A DNA stretch of 64,000 nucleotides from Mycobacterium kiyosense (GTDB lineage Bacteria; Actinomycetota; Actinomycetes; Mycobacteriales; Mycobacteriaceae). This document shows positions 51,206 to 59,337 of the stretch, piece after piece. Under the pieces are notes generated by a model. It worked only from the letters and a program-made list of their open reading frames with translations, was not told the origin of the DNA and ran no database searches. A program made the position numbers and the translations under genes. Location of the stretch: contig AP025179.1 of NCBI GenBank assembly GCA_021654635.1, forward strand, positions 682,001-746,000, read 5' to 3'. How positions within the stretch are numbered: position 1 is the first letter of the stretch; each line of letters starts with the position of its first letter.

Positions 51206-51802
51206 CTAAGTGGGCCAGGAACTCGCGGTGGTCCGCAGGTTCGCGTTCGGACCGGTGCAGAAGTCCGAGTTGGTTCCGGCCAGCAGGACGTAATAGCCCT
51301 CGCCCTTGCGACCGCTGAACGGGGGATAGGTCCACCCGCTGTTACACATCGACGTCGGCGTGCCAACCGAAGCCTTGCGCCAGCTGGATTTGGCGCAGGC
51401 GTTCAGCGCGTCGACGTCGGAGACAGCGCTCTTGGCGATCACCAACATCCCGCCGCCCCACTGCCCGTCGTTGCGACGATAGGCCCGCGCCCCGAACCCG
51501 GCCCCGTTCACCTGGCACCCCAGCATCCGTTGCAACGGCTGGAAGGGCGCGGCGAGGTCCCGATTGCTGACACCCGTTGCCGCATTGAAGAATTGGGCCG
51601 CGTCCGACCCGTCGACCTCCTGGATATTGGGGTCGTGGAAACTGAACAGCTGCTGGCCGATCGCCCCGCCGCTGCCCCCGCCGCCGATCACCGGGCCACC
51701 GCCGGTGGAGTTCATCGGGGGCAGCGTGGGGTCGGCCGTCGCAGCGGGCGCCATCGTCACCAGTACCGGCAGCAGCGCAGCGGCAAACACAAGAGCTTTC
51801 AT
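51206..51802 (-). CDS. Secreted protein, Rv0398c-like
   Basis: A 198-aa protein with a classical signal peptide (MKALVFAAALLPVLVTMAPA, cleavage near ATADP). A Gly-rich linker follows, then a globular domain with four Cys (MLGCQVNG, NACAKSSW, SMCNSGWTY, DFCTGPN) that may form two disulfides. It has the size and position of M. tuberculosis Rv0398c, near fadE7. No enzymatic motif is seen. The start is 11 nt from the fadE7 stop, suggesting cotranscription. Confidence 0.75.
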   Translation of the reverse strand: MKALVFAAALLPVLVTMAPAATADPTLPPMNSTGGGPVIGGGGSGGAIGQQLFSFHDPNIQEVDGSDAAQFFNAATGVSNRDLAAPFQPLQRMLGCQVNGAGFGARAYRRNDGQWGGGMLVIAKSAVSDVDALNACAKSSWRKASVGTPTSMCNSGWTYPPFSGRKGEGYYVLLAGTNSDFCTGPNANLRTTASSWPT

Positions 51803-51812
51803 GATCTGCTTT

Positions 51813-52994
51813 CTACCTGAACGCGGACAGTCCGGTAAACGCCTGCCCGAGGACCAGTTGGTGCATCTCCGGGGTGCCCTCGTAGGTGAGCACCGACTCC
51901 AGGTTCACCATGTGCCGGATCACCGGATACTCCAGCGATATTCCGTTGCCGCCGAGGATGGTTCGGGCCGTCCGGCAGATCTCGAGTGCTTCCCGGGTGT
52001 TGTTCAGCTTGCCGAAGCTGACCTGCTCGGGCCGCAGGCCCACGCTGTCCTTCAACCGGCCCAGGTGCAGCGACAGCAGCTGTCCCTTGTGCAACTCGAC
52101 GGCCATGTCGACCAGCTTGGCCTGGGTCAGCTGAAATCCGGCGATCGGACGGTCGAACTGGGTGCGCTGGGTCGCGTAGTCCAATGCGGCCTGCCACGCC
52201 GAGCGGGCCGCACCCATCGCGCCCCAGACGATCCCGTACCGCGCCTCCGACAGGCACGACAGCGGTCCCTTCAAACCGCTGGCGCCGGGCAACATCGACT
52301 CGGCGGGCAGGCGCACGTCGTCCAGCACCAATTCACTGGTGATCGACGCCCGCAACGACAGCTTGTGATGGATGGTGTTGGCGGAGAAGCCCGCGGTGTC
52401 GGTCGGGACCAGGAAACCGCGCACGCCGTCATCGGTGGCGGCCCACACCACGGCTACGTCGGCGATCGAGCCATTGGTGATCCACATCTTGCGGCCGTTG
52501 AGCACCCAGTCGGATCCATCGCGCCGGGCCCGGGTTTTCATCGCGGCCGGATCGGAGCCGGCGTCAGGCTCGGTCAACCCGAAGCAGCCGATCAACTCAC
52601 CGGCAGCCATCCCCGGCAACCACTGTTGCTTCTGCTCCTCCGAACCGTTGTTCCAGATCGCGAACATCGCCAGCGAACCCTGCACCGACACCAGCGACCT
52701 GATGCCGGAATCCGCAGCCTCCAATTCCAGACACGCCAGCCCGTAATGCACCGCCGAGGCCCCGCCGCACCCGTACCCCTCCAGATGCATACCGAGCAGG
52801 CCCAATTCGCCGAACTGCTTGGCCAGCTCGCGCGCCACCGGCAGGTCACCGTCCTCGAACCACCCGGCCACGTGCGGAAGTACGTGCTCGGCGCAGAACG
52901 CGCGGACGGTGTCGCGTACGGCGACCTCATCGCTGGACAATGATGCGTCCAGGCCCAGCGGGTCGTAGGGATCGAACGACGGCGGTGTGCTCAT
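51813..52994 (-). CDS. fadE7: Acyl-CoA dehydrogenase (FadE7-like)
   Basis: A 393-aa flavoenzyme. FAD and substrate motifs are GCFGLTEPDAGSDPAAMKT (~residues 132-150), KMWITNGSIADVAVVWA, and the C-terminal RTILGGNGISLEYPVIRH. A catalytic Glu follows in VLTYEGTPEMHQLVLG (~376), the glutaryl-CoA-dehydrogenase-like position. It oxidises acyl-CoA to enoyl-CoA. The next gene (DUF3054, Rv0401-like) supports the fadE7 identity (Rv0400c). It is divergent from that gene with ~35 bp between starts. Confidence 0.85.
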   Translation of the reverse strand: MSTPPSFDPYDPLGLDASLSSDEVAVRDTVRAFCAEHVLPHVAGWFEDGDLPVARELAKQFGELGLLGMHLEGYGCGGASAVHYGLACLELEAADSGIRSLVSVQGSLAMFAIWNNGSEEQKQQWLPGMAAGELIGCFGLTEPDAGSDPAAMKTRARRDGSDWVLNGRKMWITNGSIADVAVVWAATDDGVRGFLVPTDTAGFSANTIHHKLSLRASITSELVLDDVRLPAESMLPGASGLKGPLSCLSEARYGIVWGAMGAARSAWQAALDYATQRTQFDRPIAGFQLTQAKLVDMAVELHKGQLLSLHLGRLKDSVGLRPEQVSFGKLNNTREALEICRTARTILGGNGISLEYPVIRHMVNLESVLTYEGTPEMHQLVLGQAFTGLSAFR

Positions 52995-53029
52995 CCCTTA
53001 ATCCTGCCCGGTGCCGGTAGTCTCGCTGC

Positions 53030-53401
53030 ATGCAACCGCGGCGATCCCCGGCCTGGCTCGGGGTGGATGTGGTGGCCGTGGTGGTCTTCTGCGCCCTCGG
53101 GCGTCGCAGCCACGACGAGGGTGTCACCGTTTCTGGCCTGGCGACCACCGCCTGGCCGTTCCTGAGTGGGACCCTGGTCGGCTGGTTGCTGTCCCGCGCC
53201 TGGCGCCGGCCCACCGACGTGGCGCCGACCGGTGTGGTTGTCTGGGCGTCGACCGTGCTGGTCGGCATGTTGCTACGCAAGGCCAGCTCGGCCAGCGTGG
53301 CAGGGGCCTTCGTGATCGTCGCATCGACTGTGACCGCGGTGTTGCTGCTCGGGTGGCGCGCCACCGCGACACTTGTCAGACAGCGTCGCTCGGATAGCTG
53401 A
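53030..53401 (+). CDS. DUF3054 membrane protein, Rv0401-like
   Basis: A 123-aa protein with four predicted membrane segments (VDVVAVVVFCALG; TAWPFLSGTLVGWLLS; VVVWASTVLVGMLL; AFVIVASTVTAVLLLGW) and short Arg-rich loops. The GRRSHDEG segment after the first helix is the DUF3054 signature. Function unknown. Same position as M. tuberculosis Rv0401, divergent from fadE7. Confidence 0.8.
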   Translation: MQPRRSPAWLGVDVVAVVVFCALGRRSHDEGVTVSGLATTAWPFLSGTLVGWLLSRAWRRPTDVAPTGVVVWASTVLVGMLLRKASSASVAGAFVIVASTVTAVLLLGWRATATLVRQRRSDS

Positions 53402-53414
53402 GCGACGGACCCAG

Positions 53415-54329
53415 ATGGCACGCACCGACGGCGACACCTGGGACCTGACCACCGGCGTCGGGATCACCGCTACCTTCAGCGCCGCCGCCCGGGCGGTGGC
53501 CACCACAAAAGGCCTGATCAACGACCCGTTCGCCGAGTCGTTGGTGCGCGCCGCCGGGGTGGAATATTTCGTCCGGCTGATCGAGGACCATGCGTATTCG
53601 ACCGACGGCGGCATCGACCCGGTGACGACCGGAATGATCAATGTGCTGGCCGTGCACGGCCGATTCCTGGACGGGTTCCTGACTCAATCCGTGCGGGCCG
53701 GCATTCGTCAGGTGGTGAACCTGGGTGCGGGCCTGGATACCCGCGCGTATCGGCTGTGGTGGCCAGTGGGCACGACGGTGTACGAGCTGGACCGGCCCGA
53801 CGTGACTGACTTCAAGGTTCGGATGATGCGCGAGTTGGGCGCCAAGCTGTCGGTGAACCGGTGCGCCGTGGGCGTGGACCTGCGGGACGACTGGCTGACC
53901 GCGCTGCTGCGCACCGGCTTCGACCCCGTGCAACCCACCCTGTGGATCGCCGAGAATCTGCTGCTCGGCTACCTGCCGCCGGATGCGCAGGACCGGCTGC
54001 TGCGCGACATCACCGGCGTGAGCGCCGCCGGGAGTCAATTTGCCGCCGATCACCTGCCCTGGACTCAGTTGCAGTTGCAGGAGGGACATGCCTTCATCGA
54101 CTTGTGGCGTCGGCAGGGCTTGGACGTGGATTTGACCAAACTCACCTACACGGCCGAATTCCCTTCGGTCCCAGAGAATCTGGCTGCCCAGCGCTGGCAG
54201 ATCTGCGACCGCGACATCGTCGAGTTGCTGGGGGTCGTGGGTCTGGGGGGACGCCGTCGGATGCGGCCCCGCGATATCGCGGCCAGCCCGCGCTACGTCA
54301 CCGGAATGCTGCCAGGCGACACGCGTTAG
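53415..54329 (+). CDS. SAM-dependent methyltransferase, mycobacterial TIGR00027 family
   Basis: A 304-aa protein from ATG 53415. The family N-terminus is WDLTTGVGITATFSAAARAVATT. The SAM motif VVNLGAGLDTRAYRLWWP is at ~100-117. ELDRPDVTDFK carries the ribose-binding acid, and LWIAENLLLGYLPPDAQD follows. This is the large mycobacterial family of putative O-methyltransferases with unknown substrates. It lies 11 nt before the GNAT gene on the same strand. Confidence 0.85.
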   Translation: MARTDGDTWDLTTGVGITATFSAAARAVATTKGLINDPFAESLVRAAGVEYFVRLIEDHAYSTDGGIDPVTTGMINVLAVHGRFLDGFLTQSVRAGIRQVVNLGAGLDTRAYRLWWPVGTTVYELDRPDVTDFKVRMMRELGAKLSVNRCAVGVDLRDDWLTALLRTGFDPVQPTLWIAENLLLGYLPPDAQDRLLRDITGVSAAGSQFAADHLPWTQLQLQEGHAFIDLWRRQGLDVDLTKLTYTAEFPSVPENLAAQRWQICDRDIVELLGVVGLGGRRRMRPRDIAASPRYVTGMLPGDTR

Positions 54330-54340
54330 ACAGTTACGTG

Positions 54341-54850
54341 ATGTCCGCACCGTCTTCACCTCCCACCGATTCCGACGCTGTGCAGTTCGTGCCCGTCGCG
54401 CTGGACGACCCGCTGGCGCAGCCGCTGCTCGAGGAGTTGGCCGACGAGTACGCGCAACGCTACGGCGGGGAGCGCCGGCTTTATCGGCAATGGATTGTCA
54501 GCGGGCCGGACGGCCAGTTCACCGCTCCGCACGGCGGAATGCTGATCGGTGTGCTGGATGGCACTCCGGTGACCGGGGGTGCCTTCTGCCGCTACGACGC
54601 CGAGACCGCCGAACTCAAACGGGTGTGGACGCACCGCGACCATCGGCGCCGGGGCTACGCAAAGGCACTGCTGCGGCAGCTGGAAGCCGAGATTGCGATC
54701 TGCGGTTACAAAAGGGTGTACCTCGTCACCGGTGACCGCCAACCTGAGGCCGTGGAACTGTATGCGTCGACCGGTTACACCCGGCTGGCCGAACCGCTGC
54801 CCGCCCGCGGCCCGGTACTCCCGATCGCCTTCCTGAAAGCGCTGGCATGA
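54341..54850 (+). CDS. GNAT-family N-acetyltransferase
   Basis: A 169-aa protein. The acetyl-CoA pyrophosphate loop is in HRRRGYAKALLRQLEAE (~residues 104-120), preceded by strand AELKRVWTHRD. The C-terminal VYLVTGDRQPEAVELYASTGY is the usual GNAT motif B. It moves an acetyl group to an amine of unknown identity. It overlaps the first luciferase-like gene by ATGA, so it is part of a four-gene coupled unit. Confidence 0.85.
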   Translation: MSAPSSPPTDSDAVQFVPVALDDPLAQPLLEELADEYAQRYGGERRLYRQWIVSGPDGQFTAPHGGMLIGVLDGTPVTGGAFCRYDAETAELKRVWTHRDHRRRGYAKALLRQLEAEIAICGYKRVYLVTGDRQPEAVELYASTGYTRLAEPLPARGPVLPIAFLKALA

Positions 54851-55890
54851 CGTTTCACCTCGGTGTCGCGCTCGACGGCTACGGCTGGCACACGCAGGCG
54901 TGGGAGCTCTTCGACGAGCCGCGGTCGGTGCTCAGCGGCCGCTACTGGACAGATCTCGCCGCCACGGCCGAGCGCGGGCTGCTGGACTTCCTCACCATCG
55001 ACGACACCCTGATGCCGCAGCCGGGACGGCGGGAACGGATCGACCCGAAGCGGCTGGCCGGACGCGGCGACGCGGTGCTGGTCGCTGCCCGCATCGCTCC
55101 GGGCACACGGCACATCGGGTTGATCCCGGTGGCCACCGTCACCCACACCGAGCCATTCCACATCTCCAAAGCCATTGCCACCCTTGACTTTGTCTCGCAC
55201 GGGCGGGCGGGCTGGCAGCCTCGGGTCAGCGCCACCAGCCACGAGGCGGCGCTGTTCGGCCGCCGCACCGTCGATCCCGCCGAGTTGTTCGCCGAAGCCC
55301 GCGACTACGTCGAGGTGGTACGCAGACTCTGGCACAGCTGGGAGGACGACGCGGTGATCCGCGACGCAGCGACCGGACGCTACATCGACGTCGACAAGGT
55401 GCACTACATCGACTTCACCGGAAAGTACTTCTCGGTGAAGGGACCCTCGATCACGCCGCGCCCGCCGCAGGGTCAGCCGGTGGTCGCGGTGCTGGCACAC
55501 GCCGGCCCGGTGTACGAATTCGCCTCCGACACCGCCGATCTGGTGTTCATCACGCCCGCTGACGCCTCGATAAGCGACCTCCTGAAGCAGGTGCGGGACG
55601 TCTCGGAGAAGCTAAAGGTCTTCGCCGACATCGTGGTTTCATTCCACGGTCAGGACGACTTCCGCTCCGACACCTGGGTGTGGTCGGGCAACGCTGCCGA
55701 GTTGGTCGACCTACTGCTGCAGTGGCAGCGCGTAGGTGTCGACGGCGCCCGGCTGCGTCCCGCCGTGCACGCCACCGACCTGCCGGTGATCGTCGACGAG
55801 GTGGTGCCGCTGCTGCAGCGCGCAGGCGAGTTCCGCGACAGTTACCGGGACGGCGAGACGCTGCGCGAAAGGCTGGGTCTGACAGCATGA
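54847..55890 (+). CDS. Luciferase-like flavin monooxygenase (LLM family) 1
   Basis: A 347-aa TIM-barrel protein of the bacterial luciferase-like family, NtaA/SnaA/DszA-like. Landmarks: LGVALDGYGWHTQAW at the start, RWTDLAATAERGLLDF-like helix (YWTDLAATAERGLLDFLTID), FHISKAIATLDFVSHGRAGW (the SxGR region), and ARDYVEVVRRLWHSWEDDAV. It probably uses FMNH2 (or F420) and oxygen on an organosulfur, amine or aromatic substrate. ATG overlaps the GNAT stop, and its stop overlaps the next ATG. Confidence 0.8.
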   Translation: MTFHLGVALDGYGWHTQAWELFDEPRSVLSGRYWTDLAATAERGLLDFLTIDDTLMPQPGRRERIDPKRLAGRGDAVLVAARIAPGTRHIGLIPVATVTHTEPFHISKAIATLDFVSHGRAGWQPRVSATSHEAALFGRRTVDPAELFAEARDYVEVVRRLWHSWEDDAVIRDAATGRYIDVDKVHYIDFTGKYFSVKGPSITPRPPQGQPVVAVLAHAGPVYEFASDTADLVFITPADASISDLLKQVRDVSEKLKVFADIVVSFHGQDDFRSDTWVWSGNAAELVDLLLQWQRVGVDGARLRPAVHATDLPVIVDEVVPLLQRAGEFRDSYRDGETLRERLGLTA

Positions 55891-57002
55891 TTCCGCTCTC
55901 GATCCTGGACCTGGCGCCGATCAGCGCCGGCAGTGACCCGGCTACCGCGTTGCGCAACACCATCGAACTGGCTCAGCACGCCGAATATCTGGGTTACCGT
56001 CGCTACTGGGTCGCCGAGCATCACTTCGTCGCGGTCGCCAGCGCGGCACCTGCGGTGCTGATCGGACAGATTGCGGCCAATACCAAGCGGATTCAAGTGG
56101 GCGCCGCGGCGGTCCAGCTGGGTTACACCACCGCCGTCGCGGTGGTCGAAAGCTTCGGCATGCTCGACGCGTTCTACCCTGGCCGGATCGATCTCGGGAT
56201 CGGCCGATCCGGGCAGCGTCGTTCCGAGGAGCGCAAACCGAAGCCACCCAGGGAGCACAGGCCGCCGCGTCGGTGGCACGAAGTCGACGGGGTGGTGGTG
56301 CCAACGCCTTTCGACGTGCGTGAGCTGCTCGACCTGGAACGGCTGCAGGCCACCATGGAAATCCTGCAACAGCCCGAAGCGCTGTCGCCGGACTTCGCCG
56401 AGCAGGTCGGCGACATCCTAGCGTTGCTCGAAGGCCGCTACCGGGTAGGCGAATTCGACGTGCACGCGGTACCCGGCGAAGGATCCGGACTGCGGCCGTG
56501 GATTTTCGGCAGCACCCGGGGGCAGAGTGCGCGGGTGGCCGGGGCGCTGGGGTTGCCGTTCGTGGCCAGCTATCACATCACACCCGCCACCGCCTTGGAA
56601 GCGATCGAGGCCTACCGCGACACGTTCCAGCCGTCGGCAGCCCTGGCCGAGCCCTACGTGGTGGTTTCGGCCGACATCGTGGTAGCCGAGGACACCGCGA
56701 CCGCCCGGCAGCTCGCCACCGGCTACGGCCATTGGGTGTACTCGATCCGCACGGGCATCGGGGCCATGCCCTACCCCGCCCCCGAGGACTGCCCACCGCT
56801 GACCGACGAGCAGTACGAGGTGGTGAAAGACCGGCTGGCAACACAATTCGTCGGCGATCCCGACGAGGTCGCCGACCGGCTCGCCGCGCTGGCGCGGGTC
56901 TGTGGGGCCGACGAACTGGTCGTCACCTCGGTTACTCACCGGCATCAAGACCGACTTCGCTCCCATGAACTGATCGCCCGGCGATGGGGGTTGAACCCAT
57001 GA
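55887..57002 (+). CDS. Luciferase-like flavin monooxygenase (LLM family) 2
   Basis: A 371-aa protein of the 'alkanal monooxygenase-like' LLM branch: IPLSILDLAPISAGS at the N-terminus (typical of that branch), HAEYLGYRRYWVAEHHFVA, and FGMLDAFYPGRIDLGIGRS. A basic Pro-rich insertion (RRSEERKPKPPREHRPPRRW) interrupts the barrel near residue 115. The C-terminal DPDEVADRLAALARVCGADELVVT is the usual closing helix/strand. Start and stop both overlap neighbours (ATGA), so the four genes are cotranslated. Substrate unknown. Confidence 0.82.
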   Translation: MIPLSILDLAPISAGSDPATALRNTIELAQHAEYLGYRRYWVAEHHFVAVASAAPAVLIGQIAANTKRIQVGAAAVQLGYTTAVAVVESFGMLDAFYPGRIDLGIGRSGQRRSEERKPKPPREHRPPRRWHEVDGVVVPTPFDVRELLDLERLQATMEILQQPEALSPDFAEQVGDILALLEGRYRVGEFDVHAVPGEGSGLRPWIFGSTRGQSARVAGALGLPFVASYHITPATALEAIEAYRDTFQPSAALAEPYVVVSADIVVAEDTATARQLATGYGHWVYSIRTGIGAMPYPAPEDCPPLTDEQYEVVKDRLATQFVGDPDEVADRLAALARVCGADELVVTSVTHRHQDRLRSHELIARRWGLNP

Positions 57003-58324
57003 GTCGCAAGCCGATTCACCTGGCCGCGCATTTCCCCGGTGTCAACAACACCACGGTGTGGACCGACCCGACAGCGGGCAGCCAGATCGAGTTCGAATCG
57101 TTCGTGCATCTGGCCCGGACCGCTGAGCGTGGTTTGTTCGACTTCTTCTTCTTGGCTGAGGGACTGCGGTTGCGCGAGCACCGCGGCCGCATCTACGACC
57201 TGGACGTGGTCGGCCGCCCCGACACCTTCACCGTGCTGGCCGCGCTGGCCGCCGTCACCGAGCGGATCGGTCTGACCGGCACCATCAACACCACCTTCAA
57301 CGAACCCTTTGAAGTGGCAAGGCAATTCGCCACCCTGGATCACCTGTCCGAAGGAAGGTCCGGCTGGAACATCGTCACCTCGTCAGATGCCTTCACCGGG
57401 GCCAACTTTCGGCGCGGCGGTTTTCTGGCGCACTCCGACCGATATGCGCGTGCCGAAGAATTCGTCGAGGTGGCGCGCAGGTTCTGGGACAGCTGGGCCC
57501 CGGATGCGGTGGTGCGGCGTAACGGCGTCTATGTGGACCCGGCCGGGATTCGCAGGGTCGAATACCAGGGTGCGCATTTCGACGTCAGCGGTTTCGCGAC
57601 ATTGCCTGCCGGCCCGCAAGGCCATCCGGTGTTGTTGCAGGCCGGCGATTCCGACGAAGGGCGCAACTTCGGTGCCCGGTATGCCGACGCGCTGTTCACC
57701 CTGCACGGGTCGCTGGAAGACGGTCAGCGGTATTACGCCGACGTGAAGGGCCGGGCCCGGCGATTCGGCCGGGATCCCAACCAGCTCAAGGTTTTTCCGG
57801 CAGCGACGTTCGTGCTCGGTGACACCGCCGACGAGGCCCGCGAGAAGGCGCACCACGTGCGGCGCCAACAGGTGAGCGGTCCCACCGCGATAGCCATGCT
57901 GGAGCAGATCTGGGGTCGTGAACTGTCCGGCTACGACCCGGACGGTCCGCTGCCGGACTTCGATCCGGTGATCGACAGCGACATCACCCAGGGCCGGGTC
58001 CGGCACGGCGACCCGGTCGCGGTGGCGCGACGCTTCCGGGAACGCGCCGAGGCCGCGAACCTGTCCATTCGGGAAGTGGTGATCGCGATGACCAGCCGAG
58101 AGCAATTCGTCGGCACCGCAACGCATATCGCCGACGAGATCGACCGTTACGTCCAAGCTGACGCCTGCGACGGGTTCATCCTGGTGCCGCACCTCACCCC
58201 GCACGGCCTCGACGAATTCGTCGACAAGGTAGTGCCGCTGCTGCAGGAGCGCGGCGCCTACCGCACCGAGTACAGCGGTCAGACGCTGCGCGAGAACCTG
58301 GGCTTGGGTGCCCGGAGCCGCTAG
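56999..58324 (+). CDS. Luciferase-like flavin monooxygenase (LLM family) 3, NtaA/DszA-like
   Basis: A 441-aa protein of the nitrilotriacetate/dibenzothiophene monooxygenase group: HLAAHFPGVNNTTVWTDP, ERGLFDFFFLAEGLRLREH, EPFEVARQFATLDHLSEGRS, GWNIVTSSD and QAGDSDEGRNFGARYADALF. These enzymes use FMNH2 and oxygen to cleave C-N or C-S bonds or oxidise sulfur. The set suggests use of an organic sulfur or nitrogen compound (inference). Its TAG shares the palindrome CTAG (58321-58324) with the stop of the convergent gene. Confidence 0.85.
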   Translation: MSRKPIHLAAHFPGVNNTTVWTDPTAGSQIEFESFVHLARTAERGLFDFFFLAEGLRLREHRGRIYDLDVVGRPDTFTVLAALAAVTERIGLTGTINTTFNEPFEVARQFATLDHLSEGRSGWNIVTSSDAFTGANFRRGGFLAHSDRYARAEEFVEVARRFWDSWAPDAVVRRNGVYVDPAGIRRVEYQGAHFDVSGFATLPAGPQGHPVLLQAGDSDEGRNFGARYADALFTLHGSLEDGQRYYADVKGRARRFGRDPNQLKVFPAATFVLGDTADEAREKAHHVRRQQVSGPTAIAMLEQIWGRELSGYDPDGPLPDFDPVIDSDITQGRVRHGDPVAVARRFRERAEAANLSIREVVIAMTSREQFVGTATHIADEIDRYVQADACDGFILVPHLTPHGLDEFVDKVVPLLQERGAYRTEYSGQTLRENLGLGARSR

Positions 58325-59073
58325 ATCGCGCCGGCCTTACGGAGCGCGGTGTCGGTGGCCTCGCGGATCGGGCCGCGCCACAGCGGTCCGTGCCCGGGAG
58401 CCAGGATCTCCGATTCCACCTGCGCCAGCGCCGACAGGGTGCGGATGCACTGTTGCTGGCTGTAGCTGAAGATCGCGGGCAGCAGCTGCGGCCCGTCGTG
58501 GACGATCAGCGGATGCCCGGTGATCAGGGCGTCACCACTGACCAGCACCCCGTCCACCAGATACGAGCAGTGCCCGTTGGTGTGACCGGGACTGAATACG
58601 GCGCGCGGGCGGCCGGGCAGTCCGGCGGCGACGTCGTCGGTCAGCGGCAGGGCGGTCGGGATGCCGGTGCGGTTCAGGCCGCCGCTGCGCACCACGTGCA
58701 GGGTCCACAACGCCCAGCGCGGCCGCCACAGTCGCAGTGCGAGCGCCGGTATGGACACCTGCTCCAGGTATTCGCGCTTGACGTGACCCACCTCGTCGGC
58801 GTGGCAGTACACCGGGGTGCGGTGCTCGCGGGCGAACCAGATCGCGGTGCCCAGGTGGTCGATGTGGGCGTGGGTGAGCAGGATGGCGCGCACGTCTGCG
58901 GGCCCGTAGCCGAGCCTGCGCAGCGAGGCCAGCACCTCTTCGCGGTCGCCGGGGTAGCCGGCGTCGATCAGCATGACCCCGGTGTGGTCGGCGACCAGCG
59001 TCCAGTTGACCGCGGGTCCCTGCGCGAGATGAACCCTGTCGGTGATCTGCACCAGCTGTGTCTGCTCACCCAT
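58321..59073 (-). CDS. Metallo-beta-lactamase-fold hydrolase, Rv0406c-like
   Basis: A 250-aa protein from ATG 59073 (MGEQTQLVQITDRVHLAQG). Zinc motifs: HAHIDHLG (HxHxDH, ~residue 66), PGHTNGHCSYLVDG (~168), SGDALITGHP, and LAPGHGP near the end. It probably hydrolyses a thioester, lactone or similar bond. In M. tuberculosis Rv0406c is likewise next to fgd1. The frame stays open upstream through the 55-bp repeat array, but homology starts at this ATG. Confidence 0.85.
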   Translation of the reverse strand: MGEQTQLVQITDRVHLAQGPAVNWTLVADHTGVMLIDAGYPGDREEVLASLRRLGYGPADVRAILLTHAHIDHLGTAIWFAREHRTPVYCHADEVGHVKREYLEQVSIPALALRLWRPRWALWTLHVVRSGGLNRTGIPTALPLTDDVAAGLPGRPRAVFSPGHTNGHCSYLVDGVLVSGDALITGHPLIVHDGPQLLPAIFSYSQQQCIRTLSALAQVESEILAPGHGPLWRGPIREATDTALRKAGAI

Positions 59074-59083
59074 TCCGGAGAGT

Positions 59084-59336
59084 GTAGGAGCGATCGCGAG
59101 CGCGGCGTAGCCGGGCGTAGCGGGTCGCGACCATGGGGGTAGGAGCGATCGCGAGCGCGGCGTAGCCGGGCGTAGCGGGTCGCGACCATGGGGGTAGGAG
59201 CGATCGCGAGCGCGGCGTAGCCGGGCGTAGCGGGTCGCGACCATGGGGGTAGGAGCGATCGCGAGCGCGGCGTAGCCGGGCGTAGCGGGTCGCGACCATA
59301 GGGGTAGGAGCGATCGCGAGCGCGGTGTAGCCGGGC
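59084..59336 (+). repeat. 55-bp direct tandem repeat, about 4.6 copies
   Basis: Copies begin at 59084, 59139, 59194, 59249 and 59304 (each starts gtaggagcgatcgcgagcg); the last is partial (33 bp). The first four are nearly identical. Each unit holds the palindromes GCGATCGC and GGTCGCGACC. It fills almost the whole gap between the lactamase-fold gene and the LuxR-type gene, so promoters of both must lie in or beside it. As 55 is not a multiple of three, all three minus-strand frames run through it without a stop. It is a VNTR-type locus; no spacers, so not CRISPR. Confidence 0.92.
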
Positions 59337-59337
59337 A

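Noticed and set aside
51022..51318. 98-aa plus-strand frame beside the FAD monooxygenase
   Set aside because: Starts in intergenic DNA and runs over the end of the secreted-protein gene; no start site or recognisable domain. The 51004-51205 gap shows no supported feature.
59084..59336. CRISPR array
   Set aside because: Copies are directly adjacent with no unique spacers, and no cas gene is present.
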